Below, in pieces: positions 44,286 to 51,410 of a stretch of DNA of 52,046 nt. The translations under genes and the position numbers were made by a program. Position 1 is the first letter of the stretch; each line of letters opens with the position of its first letter. Origin of the DNA: Candidatus Bacteroides merdavium (GTDB lineage: Bacteria > Bacteroidota > Bacteroidia > Bacteroidales > Bacteroidaceae); NCBI GenBank assembly GCA_019116805.1, contig DXAV01000060.1, positions 1 through 52,046 of the forward strand. The letters are read 5' to 3'. Under the pieces are notes generated by a model that worked only from the letters and a program-made list of their open reading frames with translations, searched no databases and was not told the origin of the DNA.

Positions 44286-45467
44286 TCATTCTACGTACAA
44301 CACCAGCCCTTTCAGGTACTCTCCTTCAGGGTGGTAGATGTTCACAGGATGGTCGGCCGGTTGCGTCAGCTGGTGCAGGATGCGCACGTTGCGTCCCGAC
44401 ATGGCCGCTGCCGTAAACACCGCCGTGCGGAAGTTCTCCTTGCTGACGGCCTGCGAGCACGAGAAGGTGAACAGAATGCCGCCCGGCTTGATTTTCTCGA
44501 ACGCCTTGACGTTCAGCTTGCGGTAGCCCTGAAGGGCGTTGCGCAGGGCGTCGCGGTGCTTGGCAAAGGCAGGCGGGTCCAGGATGATGAGGTCATACTG
44601 GTCGCCCATGCGGTCCAGGAACTTGAAGGCATCCTCGGCATAGGCCGCGTGGCGCGTGTCGTCGGGGAAGTTCAGCGCGATGTTCTTGTTCGTCAGGTCG
44701 ATGGCCTTGGCCGAGCTGTCCACCGAGTGCACCAGCTTGGCCCCTCCGCGCATGGCATAGACCGAGAAGCCCCCTGTGTAGCAGAACATGTTCAGCACGC
44801 TGCGTCCGCGGGCATAGCGCTCCAGCAGGGCGCGGTTCTCGCGCTGGTCCACGAAGAAGCCCGTCTTCTGTCCCTTCAGCCAGTCGATGTGGAAGTTCAG
44901 CCCATACTCCGTGGCCACGTTGTCGGCGCTGCCTCCCTTCAGGAAGCCGTTTTCGGGGTAGAGGTCGGCCTTGAAGGGCAGGGTCGTTTCCGATTTATAA
45001 TAGATGTTGTCCACTTCGCCTTCCATCACCTCGGCCAGCGCTTCGGCTATCGTCATGCGGTCCAGGTGCATGCCGGCCGAGTGGGCCTGCATCACGGCCG
45101 TGCGTCCATACACGTCGATGACCAGTCCCGGCAGGTTGTCGCCCTCGCCGTGCACCAGGCGGTAGGTGTTGTTGTCTTCGCGGCCGGCTATGCCGATGCT
45201 GCGTCGCATGTCGCGCGCCACGGTCAGGCGCCGTTTCCAGAAGTCCTTGTCGATGGCCTCGTCCTGTCGGAAGGAGAGCACGCGCACGGCAATGCTTCCT
45301 ATCTGGAAGTGCCCCTTGGCGATGAATTCCTTCTTCGACGTATAGATTTCCACGACTTCGCCTTCCTCGGGCTCTCCGTCCAGGCGGGCGATGGCGCCCG
45401 AAAATACCCACGGGTGGAAACGCTTGAGCGACTCTTCCTTGCCCGGTTTCAGATATACTTTATACAT
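44286..45467 (-). CDS. rlmI: 23S rRNA (cytosine-1962-C5)-methyltransferase-like, RlmI family
   Basis: 393 residues from start MYKVYLKPGKEESLKRFHPW; a five-codon upstream extension is unlikely. An N-terminal PUA domain (about 1-75) precedes a Rossmann methyltransferase domain with VLNMFCYTGGFSVYA and ILDPPAFAK (catalytic NPP-like motif). It methylates a cytosine in 23S rRNA with SAM. The gap before it, 45468-45548, is filled by heptamer arrays. It is the last gene of the DUF5063-exonuclease-rlmI unit. Confidence 0.92.
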   Translation of the reverse strand: MYKVYLKPGKEESLKRFHPWVFSGAIARLDGEPEEGEVVEIYTSKKEFIAKGHFQIGSIAVRVLSFRQDEAIDKDFWKRRLTVARDMRRSIGIAGREDNNTYRLVHGEGDNLPGLVIDVYGRTAVMQAHSAGMHLDRMTIAEALAEVMEGEVDNIYYKSETTLPFKADLYPENGFLKGGSADNVATEYGLNFHIDWLKGQKTGFFVDQRENRALLERYARGRSVLNMFCYTGGFSVYAMRGGAKLVHSVDSSAKAIDLTNKNIALNFPDDTRHAAYAEDAFKFLDRMGDQYDLIILDPPAFAKHRDALRNALQGYRKLNVKAFEKIKPGGILFTFSCSQAVSKENFRTAVFTAAAMSGRNVRILHQLTQPADHPVNIYHPEGEYLKGLVLYVE

Positions 45468-45471
45468 GGTG

Positions 45472-45527
45472 TCAAATGTCAAATATTAAATATCAAATAT
45501 CAAATATGAAATATGAAATATCAGATA
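45472..45527. repeat. Heptamer array (TCAAATA type) before rlmI
   Basis: Eight tandem 7-base units (TCAAATA, TGAAATA and variants) occupy the 5' untranslated space just upstream of the rlmI start codon. Confidence 0.85.
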
Positions 45528-45534
45528 TGGATTT

Positions 45535-45583
45535 TCAACTCTCCACTCTCAACTCTCAACCCTCAACTCTCCACTCTCAATCA
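45535..45583. repeat. Heptamer array (TCAACTC type) over the exonuclease 3' end
   Basis: Seven tandem 7-base units of TCAACTC and variants. Read on the minus strand they encode the last ten or so residues and the stop codon of the exonuclease. Confidence 0.88.
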
Positions 45584-46178
45584 CAAAGTCCCCCGTCTCC
45601 TTCAGCTCCTCCAGTTTGTGGTAGATGTTGAGGCAGGCCCAGGCGTCGGTGGCGGCGTAGAGCTGTTGCGGCTGCGTCAGCGTCTCAGCCTCCCAGTTGC
45701 TCAGGCGTTGCGACTTCGATATCTTTTCGTTGAACAGGATGCCGTAGATCTTCTGCAGACTCTTGTCCTCGATGCCGAAGGGGCGCACATACTCCTGCAG
45801 CTCCACGTAGGCCCGTGGTTCGAAGGGCGCGCGCTTGTGCAGCATCATGAAGTCATCGTGCAGCGAGAGGCCCACTTTCGTGATATTCGGGCTTTCCAGC
45901 AAGCTGATAATCGGCAGTGTCAGTCCTGTCTGGTTCAGGCGGAACAGGAAGCAGTGTTCGTCGGACGACACTTGCAGCAATGCCACCTTGTAAGTCCGTC
46001 CCTTGCTGAACGAGGGCCTCGTTTCAGTGTCGATGCCCACGATGGGGCACGTCTTCAGGTAGGTGGCCGCCCTTTCGGCTTCCTGCGGCGTCTGCACCAC
46101 GTGTATCTGCCCTGGAAAGGCAGCTTTGGGCAGCTCGTTCAAGGCCTCTTTATCAATGGTTCTTTTTATTTTAATCAT
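45549..46178 (-). CDS. 3'-5' exonuclease (DEDD / RNase D-like)
   Basis: 209 residues from start MIKIKRTIDKEALNELP; the frame upstream overlaps the DUF5063 gene and is not used. Exonuclease motifs: VGIDTETRPSF (Exo I, Asp and Glu), LSLHDDFMMLH (Exo II) and the late YAATDAWACL (Exo III). It degrades RNA or DNA 3' ends. The last residues (VIESGELRVES) and the stop are encoded by a heptamer repeat array, so the natural C-terminus was replaced or extended. It lies 41 bases after DUF5063. Confidence 0.92.
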   Translation of the reverse strand: MIKIKRTIDKEALNELPKAAFPGQIHVVQTPQEAERAATYLKTCPIVGIDTETRPSFSKGRTYKVALLQVSSDEHCFLFRLNQTGLTLPIISLLESPNITKVGLSLHDDFMMLHKRAPFEPRAYVELQEYVRPFGIEDKSLQKIYGILFNEKISKSQRLSNWEAETLTQPQQLYAATDAWACLNIYHKLEELKETGDFVIESGELRVES

Positions 46179-46219
46179 AATTCTTTTTTCCTGTAGTCGC
46201 TTTTTCGGCATGCAGAGCA

Positions 46220-46780
46220 TCAGTTCTCCACATCCTGTTCTTCCTCTTCCTCCCCGTCGTTGGCCTGTTCGCTGTACTTCACCTCGTGCAGGGCTCGGAG
46301 CGTGTTCACCAGCTTCTGTCCCCAATACAGGCGGAAGTTCTCCTGGCAGATGGCCAGCGAGTCGTTCATCGTCTCGTTCAGTCCCAGCTGGAAGACGAAG
46401 ATAAAGTCGCGTATGTCCTGGTAGATGTCCGCCAGGTCTTCGGAGATGTATCGGGTGATGGGCTGGTCGCTGTACTTCATGTCGCTCACGAAGACGTCCA
46501 GATAGTCGTCGCGGTCGGCCAGTATGTCGGCCAGGTTCATGCGCACTATCTCGTAGGTCTCTTCGGTGACGAACGTTTCGGGTGCCTCGTCGCCGATGGT
46601 TTCGCAAGGCGGCAGCATGGACGCCTTGAGGTAGAGCAGGGGCAGCAGCTTCAGGGTGGTGTCCACAAAGGCCGTCCGCTTGCTTCCCTCGGCCTGTTCG
46701 ACGAACTTGCAGAACTCGGCCGCCACGGTGACAAATTCTATCACGTTGCGGTCGAATATCACTTGGCTATCTTTCTTCAT
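46220..46780 (-). CDS. DUF5063 family protein
   Basis: 186 residues, cytoplasmic, largely helical, with a strongly acidic C-terminal tail (EEEEEQDVEN). The sequence FVTVAAEFCKFVEQ near the start and YWGQKLVNTLRALHEV near the end identify DUF5063. This is the first gene of the DUF5063-exonuclease-rlmI unit, a conserved order in Bacteroidetes. Function is unknown. It has an exact Bacteroides promoter and a palindrome overlapping it. Confidence 0.88.
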   Translation of the reverse strand: MKKDSQVIFDRNVIEFVTVAAEFCKFVEQAEGSKRTAFVDTTLKLLPLLYLKASMLPPCETIGDEAPETFVTEETYEIVRMNLADILADRDDYLDVFVSDMKYSDQPITRYISEDLADIYQDIRDFIFVFQLGLNETMNDSLAICQENFRLYWGQKLVNTLRALHEVKYSEQANDGEEEEEQDVEN

Positions 46781-46806
46781 ACCTGTATTTTTATTGTAAC
46801 GTTTTG

Positions 46807-46837
46807 CAAAGATAGTGCAAACCGAGCGTAATGCAAA
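46807..46837 (-). promoter_or_regulatory. Promoter of the DUF5063 unit
   Basis: On the minus strand TTTG (46834-46837), exactly 19 bases, then TATCTTTG (46807-46814). Confidence 0.85.
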
Positions 46838-46863
46838 AAATAAGCTCGCTTATTGTTTTGCAT
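46831..46863. promoter_or_regulatory. Palindrome overlapping the DUF5063 promoter
   Basis: A 33-base near-palindrome of the form ATGCAAAA-ATAAGC...GCTTAT-TTTTGCAT with one bulge covers the -33 box. It could be an operator; the binding protein is unknown. Confidence 0.4.
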
Positions 46864-46884
46864 GGCTGAGGTGCCGCCTGTCTT

Positions 46885-46970
46885 ATTCTTCTATCCCCAC
46901 CTGTCATTCTGAGCCGGGGGCGAAGAATCTCAAATTCATTTCAGCTAACTGTCAACTGTCAACTGTCATT
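46885..46970. repeat. REP-like and heptamer repeat, copy 1
   Basis: Contains TGTCATTCTGAGC, GCGAAGAATCTCAAATTCAT and an AACTGTC heptamer run. It aligns with 47385-47470, placing the two copies in direct orientation about 500 bases apart. Confidence 0.75.
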
Positions 46971-47295
46971 TGGCGTTCGTCGAAGCAAGCAAGGCCATCC
47001 CTTTGACGGTCAACACATATTTTTGACGCGGATGGCGGGGTTTGTCAGGATAGAGCAACGTCACAAATCCATTGGCTTGTGCCGGCACGACGTAATATTC
47101 AAGCAGGTTTTTCCGATCTTTAAGATTCAGCAATTCCAAAATCTCTTTTATGCTCCGTTTGTTTGCTCCTATCGCCGATACCAGTTTCTGAACATTGACA
47201 TTGTCTGTATATAGTTGGTTTGTCTGACTTGTGGGGGTACTTGTGGGGGTACTTGTGGGGGTACTTGTGGGGGTAACCCTTAATGGTGAATTGCT
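46966..47295 (-). pseudogene. 3' remnant of a gene ending in a winged-helix domain
   Basis: An open frame of 109 codons with no usable start: a TAG stop precedes it, and the only Met is near the C-terminus. It begins with four TPTS repeats encoded by a 12-bp tandem repeat (47227-47274), followed by VQKLVSAIGANKRSIKEILEL and YVVPAQANGFVTLLYPDKPRHP. This resembles the C-terminal winged-helix end of ATP-binding (AlbA_2/Fic-associated) proteins of Bacteroidetes, with their TPQV-type linkers. The stop lies in copy 1 of the flanking repeat. It is probably a truncated gene relic. Confidence 0.55.
47227..47274. repeat. 12-bp tandem repeat, four copies
   Basis: ACTTGTGGGGGT is repeated four times without change. 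The period is a multiple of three and encodes TPTS repeats on the minus strand. Confidence 0.9.
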
Positions 47296-47384
47296 CTAAA
47301 TCAGTATGGAAAATATAGTGAAAAGCGAGTGCTGAGGCGAATGAAAACGCAGTTTTTTTATTTGGCTATGCCAAGGCACCTCCT

Positions 47385-47470
47385 ATATTATTCTATCCTT
47401 ACCTGTCATTCTGAGCGCAGCGAAGAATCTCAAATTCATTTTGGCTAACTGTAATTGTCATTTGTCATTG
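47385..47470. repeat. REP-like and heptamer repeat, copy 2
   Basis: Contains TGTCATTCTGAGCGCAGCG, AAGAATCTCAAATTCATTTT and a degenerate CTGTAATTGTCATT heptamer run; see copy 1. No gene is visible in 47296-47590 apart from this and the downstream promoter. Confidence 0.75.
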
Positions 47471-47538
47471 AGCAGTATATTGGAATACGTTTTTCAATAA
47501 AATGAGAACGATGTTGCAGGGCTTTTGAAAAAGTTTTC

Positions 47539-47546
47539 TAATTTTG
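47539..47546 (+). promoter_or_regulatory. -7 element of the ATPase-DUF4276-GIY-YIG operon
   Basis: TAATTTTG fits the TAnnTTTG consensus, 45 bases before the ATPase start. A weak TTG -33 lies 22 bases upstream (47514-47516). Confidence 0.5.
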
Positions 47547-47590
47547 CATTTAACAATTATCTTATCGTAAAGCGGAATTTAAGATAGAAT

Positions 47591-48685
47591 ATGATAGAGC
47601 AGGTTTCGATTAGGAATTACAAGTCCATAAAAGACTTGTCGCTGCCTTTGAACCGATTGAATGTGTTGATTGGTTCAAACGGTGCAGGTAAAAGCAACTT
47701 GATTTCATTCTTTGAGTTGACCAAGGCAATATACGAACAGCGCCTGGGAAGCTATACCTTATCCAAAGGAAGCATCGACAACTTGTTGCGTCAAGGCAGA
47801 AAAATATCGCCATCCATTCAAGGTCTGATTGACTTCGATAACACTAATGCCTTTTTCTTTGAAATCAGACCGCTTCAATCCAACAAAGGATATATCGAGC
47901 AAACAGGCGACTATTTCAATAACCTCCATAAAGAAGATAAAGACTATTCCAAATGGAACAAAACCATCTGGGACTCTGCTGTAGAAGAATCTTCCCTGAA
48001 GGACAATAAAAAATGGCGGGCCGCCTATTTGAAGAAATATCTGAGCAGCTTTACCGTCTATCATTTCCATGACACCAGTTCCAACTCTCCCATGCGTGGC
48101 GATTGTTCGATTAACGACAACGAATATTTGCGCGATAATGGCTCCAATCTGGCCGCTTACTTGTATTCGCTGATGCTGAACGACGAAAAGACTTTCCGCC
48201 TGATAGAAGGCGTAATACGTTCCGTCGCTCCCTATTTCAAGGGCTTCAAGCTCCGTCCGGACGCCAACAACAAGGAACGGATCCGTCTGGAATGGGAGGA
48301 GCATGATACCGACATGTATCTTGACGGTTATAGCTTTTCGGACGGTACTCTGCGTTTCATAGCCCTTACAACTCTGTTGCTGCAATCCCAGATGCCCGAA
48401 GTGATAATTATCGACGAACCCGAACTGGGCTTGCATCCCGCCGCCATTAACAAGTTGGCCGAACTGGTCAGACAGGCTTCCCACAGGAGCCAGATTATCC
48501 TGTCCACGCAATCCACCAATCTGGTCAATTGTTTTGAAGTGGACGACATTATTGTAGTGGACCGTGCAGACCATCAATCCATTTTTCGCCATCTGGAGCG
48601 GGAAGAACTGGAAAAATGGATGGACAACTACGAATTGTCTCTCAGCGACTTGTGGGAGAAAAACATGATAGGAGGACAGTTATGA
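47591..48685 (+). CDS. ABC/SMC-type AAA ATPase (AAA_21), putative defence ATPase
   Basis: 364 residues. Walker A GSNGAGKSN (28-36), an insert rich in charged and aromatic residues (about 90-190), the signature-like FSDGTLRFIAL, Walker B EVIIIDEPELGLHP (270-283) and H-switch STQSTNLV. This is the AAA_21/OLD-like group found in PARIS (AriA), AbiL/RloA and similar anti-phage systems. It lacks a nuclease domain itself and pairs with the next gene by ATGA overlap. Its likely role is to sense infection and control the partner effector. Start codon follows the TAATTTTG promoter. Confidence 0.88.
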   Translation: MIEQVSIRNYKSIKDLSLPLNRLNVLIGSNGAGKSNLISFFELTKAIYEQRLGSYTLSKGSIDNLLRQGRKISPSIQGLIDFDNTNAFFFEIRPLQSNKGYIEQTGDYFNNLHKEDKDYSKWNKTIWDSAVEESSLKDNKKWRAAYLKKYLSSFTVYHFHDTSSNSPMRGDCSINDNEYLRDNGSNLAAYLYSLMLNDEKTFRLIEGVIRSVAPYFKGFKLRPDANNKERIRLEWEEHDTDMYLDGYSFSDGTLRFIALTTLLLQSQMPEVIIIDEPELGLHPAAINKLAELVRQASHRSQIILSTQSTNLVNCFEVDDIIVVDRADHQSIFRHLEREELEKWMDNYELSLSDLWEKNMIGGQL

Positions 48686-49338
48686 AACGTGTATATATCG
48701 TTGTCGAAGGGCAGACGGAGCAGGAATTTGTCAACTCAGTCATTTCTCCCTATCTGCAAAGTTTCGGGATATTGAGTGTTACGCCTGTCCTGATTCGGAC
48801 AAGTCGGACGGGGCGGGGAGGAATGGTGAACTATTCACATCTGGCCAACACAATCAAGCTTCTTTTGATGTCAGAGAAGAGCGATTATGTCGTGACTACC
48901 TTTATCGATTTTTTCAGGCTTCCCCACGACATGCCGCAATATGAAGACTGCATGAAACAACCGAATAAAGCAGCGCAAATCAAGTCCTTGGAAGAAGCGA
49001 TCAATGGGGCTATAAACGACCGTCGGTTCTTCTCCTACATACAGCTTCACGAGTTTGAGGCTTTGCTGTTTTCGAGCAACAAAGGCTTTGAATACTATTT
49101 TTCAGACGAACTTGCAAAGGTAACGGCTGCCGTCATTTCATCCTACAACAACCCCGAAGACATCAATAGCTCTCCAGAAGGAGCTCCCTCCAAAAGGCTG
49201 TTGGCTATAAAGTCCGACTATAACAAGGTGCTGGAAGGCAATCTGATAGCATTGGAAATAGGAATACAATCCATTTTGGAGAAATGTCCGCGGTTTGCGG
49301 GATGGATAAATGATATTATTGAGAAATGTGAGGAATAA
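48682..49338 (+). CDS. DUF4276 protein, putative TOPRIM-like effector
   Basis: 218 residues from start MKRVYIVVEGQTEQEF; the frame upstream lies in the ATPase gene. An AGGAGGA ribosome-binding sequence precedes the ATG by six bases, which is unusual for this genome. VEGQTE (8-13) and TTFIDFFRLP (about 73-82) are the main conserved DUF4276 motifs, with YIQLHEFEALLF in the middle. VEGxTE resembles the Glu motif of TOPRIM domains in OLD, AriB and RloB nucleases, but I do not see a full DxD, so nuclease activity is not certain. ATGA overlap with the ATPase. Confidence 0.85.
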   Translation: MKRVYIVVEGQTEQEFVNSVISPYLQSFGILSVTPVLIRTSRTGRGGMVNYSHLANTIKLLLMSEKSDYVVTTFIDFFRLPHDMPQYEDCMKQPNKAAQIKSLEEAINGAINDRRFFSYIQLHEFEALLFSSNKGFEYYFSDELAKVTAAVISSYNNPEDINSSPEGAPSKRLLAIKSDYNKVLEGNLIALEIGIQSILEKCPRFAGWINDIIEKCEE

Positions 49339-49367
49339 TTTCCTGTCTAAGTATATTCAATACAATC

Positions 49368-50195
49368 ATGGGCAAAACAGTAACCACCTACCTCATTGAC
49401 GGCGACCCCAAGGGCACGCAATACTCGTTCATCAGCAACAAGATTTGCCAGATGTTTGTAGTGCCGCGCTCCAACCTGTCTTACCTGAACGAACAGGAGA
49501 AGCTACAGAAACCGGCTTTCTACATCTTGATAGGGGAGGATGAAGCGACCAAGCCGCAGGCTTATATTGGCGAGACGGAGAACTTCAAGGAGCGCGTGAA
49601 AGACCACGACAGCAAGAAGGCGTTTTGGCAAAAAGCCCTTATCTTCGTTTCGAAGGACGAGGACATGACGAAGGCGGACGTGCAATATCTGGAGCACAAA
49701 GCCATTGCCGAGGCGAAAAAAGCGAATACGTTTGTCCTTGGCGAGAACAAGCAGATTCCCAAGGCACCCAACCTGCCCGAGCATCAGCGGGACGCTATGG
49801 ACGAATTTTTCGAGGATATCAAGTTTTTGGCTTCCTTTATGGGGTGCAACATCTTCGATATAGCCCAACCCAAGGAAGAACATTTATTCTACACGAAAGG
49901 GCGCGGATGCAACGCAAGGGGCTATTACCATTCGTCGGGCTTTACCGTCTTGAAGGGCAGTCTTGTAGCAAGCGACAGCGTTCCGTCTTTCCATTGGACG
50001 GAAAAAAGGGAGAAGATGATGAAAGAATATGGGGCACTGGACAACAAACATTATGTCCTGACCTCCGACATCACTTTCTCCAGCCCCAGTACGGCAGCTA
50101 TGTTTTGCTTGGGCAGACCCTCCAATGGCTGGAGCGAATGGAAGGATAAAGACGGAAATACGCTGGATTCGGTTTATCGGAAACAACTGGAATAA
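49368..50195 (+). CDS. GIY-YIG nuclease with C-terminal DUF4357-like domain
   Basis: 275 residues. The N-terminal part (about 50-130) has the GIY-YIG core: FYILIG (51-56), AYIGET (65-70), Arg76 and a late Glu near ADVQYLEHKAI, which would be the metal-binding residue. The C-terminal half (about 175-275) resembles DUF4357: ARGYYHSSGFTVLKGS and FSSPSTAAMFCLGRPSNGW. Such proteins are found near restriction and defence genes. It starts 29 bases after the DUF4276 stop and a terminator follows its own stop, so it belongs to the same operon. Confidence 0.85.
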   Translation: MGKTVTTYLIDGDPKGTQYSFISNKICQMFVVPRSNLSYLNEQEKLQKPAFYILIGEDEATKPQAYIGETENFKERVKDHDSKKAFWQKALIFVSKDEDMTKADVQYLEHKAIAEAKKANTFVLGENKQIPKAPNLPEHQRDAMDEFFEDIKFLASFMGCNIFDIAQPKEEHLFYTKGRGCNARGYYHSSGFTVLKGSLVASDSVPSFHWTEKREKMMKEYGALDNKHYVLTSDITFSSPSTAAMFCLGRPSNGWSEWKDKDGNTLDSVYRKQLE

Positions 50196-50227
50196 AGCGA
50201 ATTCCTCAGATGAATACAAAAACAAAT

Positions 50228-50267
50228 CACCCGCCCCTCATTCTTCTCTGAGGCAGCGGGTGTTTTT
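50228..50267 (+). terminator. Terminator of the ATPase-DUF4276-GIY-YIG operon
   Basis: CACCCGC (50228-50234) and CCTCA pair with TGAGG and GCGGGTG (50256-50262), then TTTTT. Confidence 0.85.
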
Positions 50268-50304
50268 ACTTCGTGCTTGTGTTGTCGCGGGCTGCGTGCT
50301 TCGT

Positions 50305-50406
50305 TTACAGCCCCATGCAGCTGGTGATGCCCAGCGTAGTTCCGATAGCGGTCAGGATGGTGACCAGCGTCTGGATAATGGTTTTCCAAATAGTTTTCTT
50401 GTCCAT
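50305..50406 (-). CDS. Smalltalk-type peptide
   Basis: 33 residues, MDKKTIWKTIIQTLVTILTA then an IGTTLGITSCMGL end: basic N-terminus and one hydrophobic helix. It matches the tiny Bacteroidetes proteins annotated as smalltalk, which are often next to HU-like and amidase genes. It lies between the defence operon terminator and a heptamer region, about 160 bases downstream of the HU-like gene on the same strand. The longer frame upstream runs through repeats and is rejected. Function unknown; a membrane peptide role is inferred. Confidence 0.75.
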   Translation of the reverse strand: MDKKTIWKTIIQTLVTILTAIGTTLGITSCMGL

Positions 50407-50410
50407 CTTC

Positions 50411-50520
50411 GTTAATTGAAAATTGAAAGTTGAAAATGAGATACTTCGTGAGTTGAAAGTTGAAAAATGAGAATTGAGAATTAATTCCGGCCGCATTCTT
50501 AATTTTCAATTAGCTTCGCT
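50411..50520. repeat. Heptamer-type AT-rich arrays
   Basis: AATTGAA and AGTTGAA 7-base units run at about 50414-50440 and 50451-50490, and an inverted TTTTCAATTAG arm ends near 50513. They could pair into a hairpin in the space between the smalltalk peptide and the HU-like gene. Confidence 0.7.
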
Positions 50521-50569
50521 CAAAACCTCCTTTAATTTTACACTAAGGAATAATCTCCATTTTCCGTTT

Positions 50570-51064
50570 TTACAGCGGGGTTCCTGTCTGACCGCCACCG
50601 TCGTCGCTGCCGCCGTCGTCGTCCGTGCCGTCGTCCGTCAGGGTGCCGCCGCCGGTATAGACGGTCAGCTCGGTGACGCGGGCACTCTTGCGAAGCTCGG
50701 TGTTGCTCCAGGTCTTGGTGTTGCGCACGTTCAGGTGAACGCCCGTGATGAGACTCGTGTCCCAGGCGTCGGCCGTCTCGGCGCCCTTCGAGGAGATGCC
50801 CACGGAGAACAGGCCCAGGTCGCCCAGGCGGACGGACTTGCCGTCGAGCACCAGCTCCTTGAGGCAGGCGAGCATGTCGATGAGCACGCCGTGGATGACG
50901 CCGCGCGAGTAGGGCGAGTTGTGTTCCGAGATGTGGGTGACGAAGTCTTCGAATTCCACCGTGCGGTCCTGCACGGCGCGGGCGTACCACTTGGCGGGTG
51001 CGTCGGGGTCCTGAGGCGACTTGGCCTGATAACGTCTGTACTTTAATGTTCCGATTGTTGACAT
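50570..51064 (-). CDS. HU/IHF-like DNA-binding protein (Bacteroidales variant)
   Basis: 164 residues. KYRRYQAKSPQDPDAPAKWYARAV leads into an HU-like core (about 30-130): VEFEDFVTHISEHNSPYSRGVIHGVLIDML, VRLGDLGLFSVG and LNVRNTKTWSNTELRKS. This N-terminal pattern is the Bacteroidales HU-related form. The C-terminal tail (about 145-164) is Asp/Gly-rich and ends in QTGTPL, near-identical in pattern to QSGNPL of the HU-like protein at 38599-39060. Its promoter is at 51189-51220. It presumably binds DNA. Confidence 0.8.
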   Translation of the reverse strand: MSTIGTLKYRRYQAKSPQDPDAPAKWYARAVQDRTVEFEDFVTHISEHNSPYSRGVIHGVLIDMLACLKELVLDGKSVRLGDLGLFSVGISSKGAETADAWDTSLITGVHLNVRNTKTWSNTELRKSARVTELTVYTGGGTLTDDGTDDDGGSDDGGGQTGTPL

Positions 51065-51096
51065 GGCTTTGTTGTTTTAAATTTGTGTTTGGTTAA

Positions 51097-51180
51097 TTGA
51101 GAATGGAGAATGGATAATTGAAGATTGATCGTGCCCCGGCCGCTGGCAAATTCTTCATTCTTCGTTCTTCATTCCTCATT
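51097..51180. repeat. Heptamer arrays in the leader of the HU-like gene
   Basis: GAGAATG units (about 51098-51118) and an inverted set of ATTCTTC units (about 51150-51180) lie in the transcribed leader between promoter and start codon. The arms could pair. Confidence 0.75.
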
Positions 51181-51188
51181 CACGAAGG

Positions 51189-51220
51189 CAAAGATAGGAG
51201 CTTTCACCCGTTCGGCCAAA
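51189..51220 (-). promoter_or_regulatory. Promoter of the HU-like gene
   Basis: On the minus strand TTTG (51217-51220), 20 bases, then TATCTTTG (51189-51196). It implies a leader of about 120 bases. Confidence 0.8.
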
Positions 51221-51410
51221 AACGAGGTATCGGTTTCTTGTGAAAATCTGTTAACAAAACCAACGTTTTGTGTTAATAAAAATAATGCACTGATTTACAG
51301 AATGAAAGACGGTGTTTTCGCGCGGGCGAAGCGATGTTTTCTGTTTTGAGGTGCATCGGCATGTGTTTTTCGAGGGTGTTTGCCTTTCGGGAGTGAATGA
51401 GCTGAAAACA

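Noticed and set aside
44271..45509. 412-codon plus-strand open frame opposite rlmI
   Set aside because: It lies antisense to a well-supported methyltransferase; long antisense frames arise there from GC-rich codon use.
46179..46607. Upstream extension of the exonuclease frame
   Set aside because: It overlaps the DUF5063 gene almost completely in another frame and has arginine/proline-rich shadow composition.
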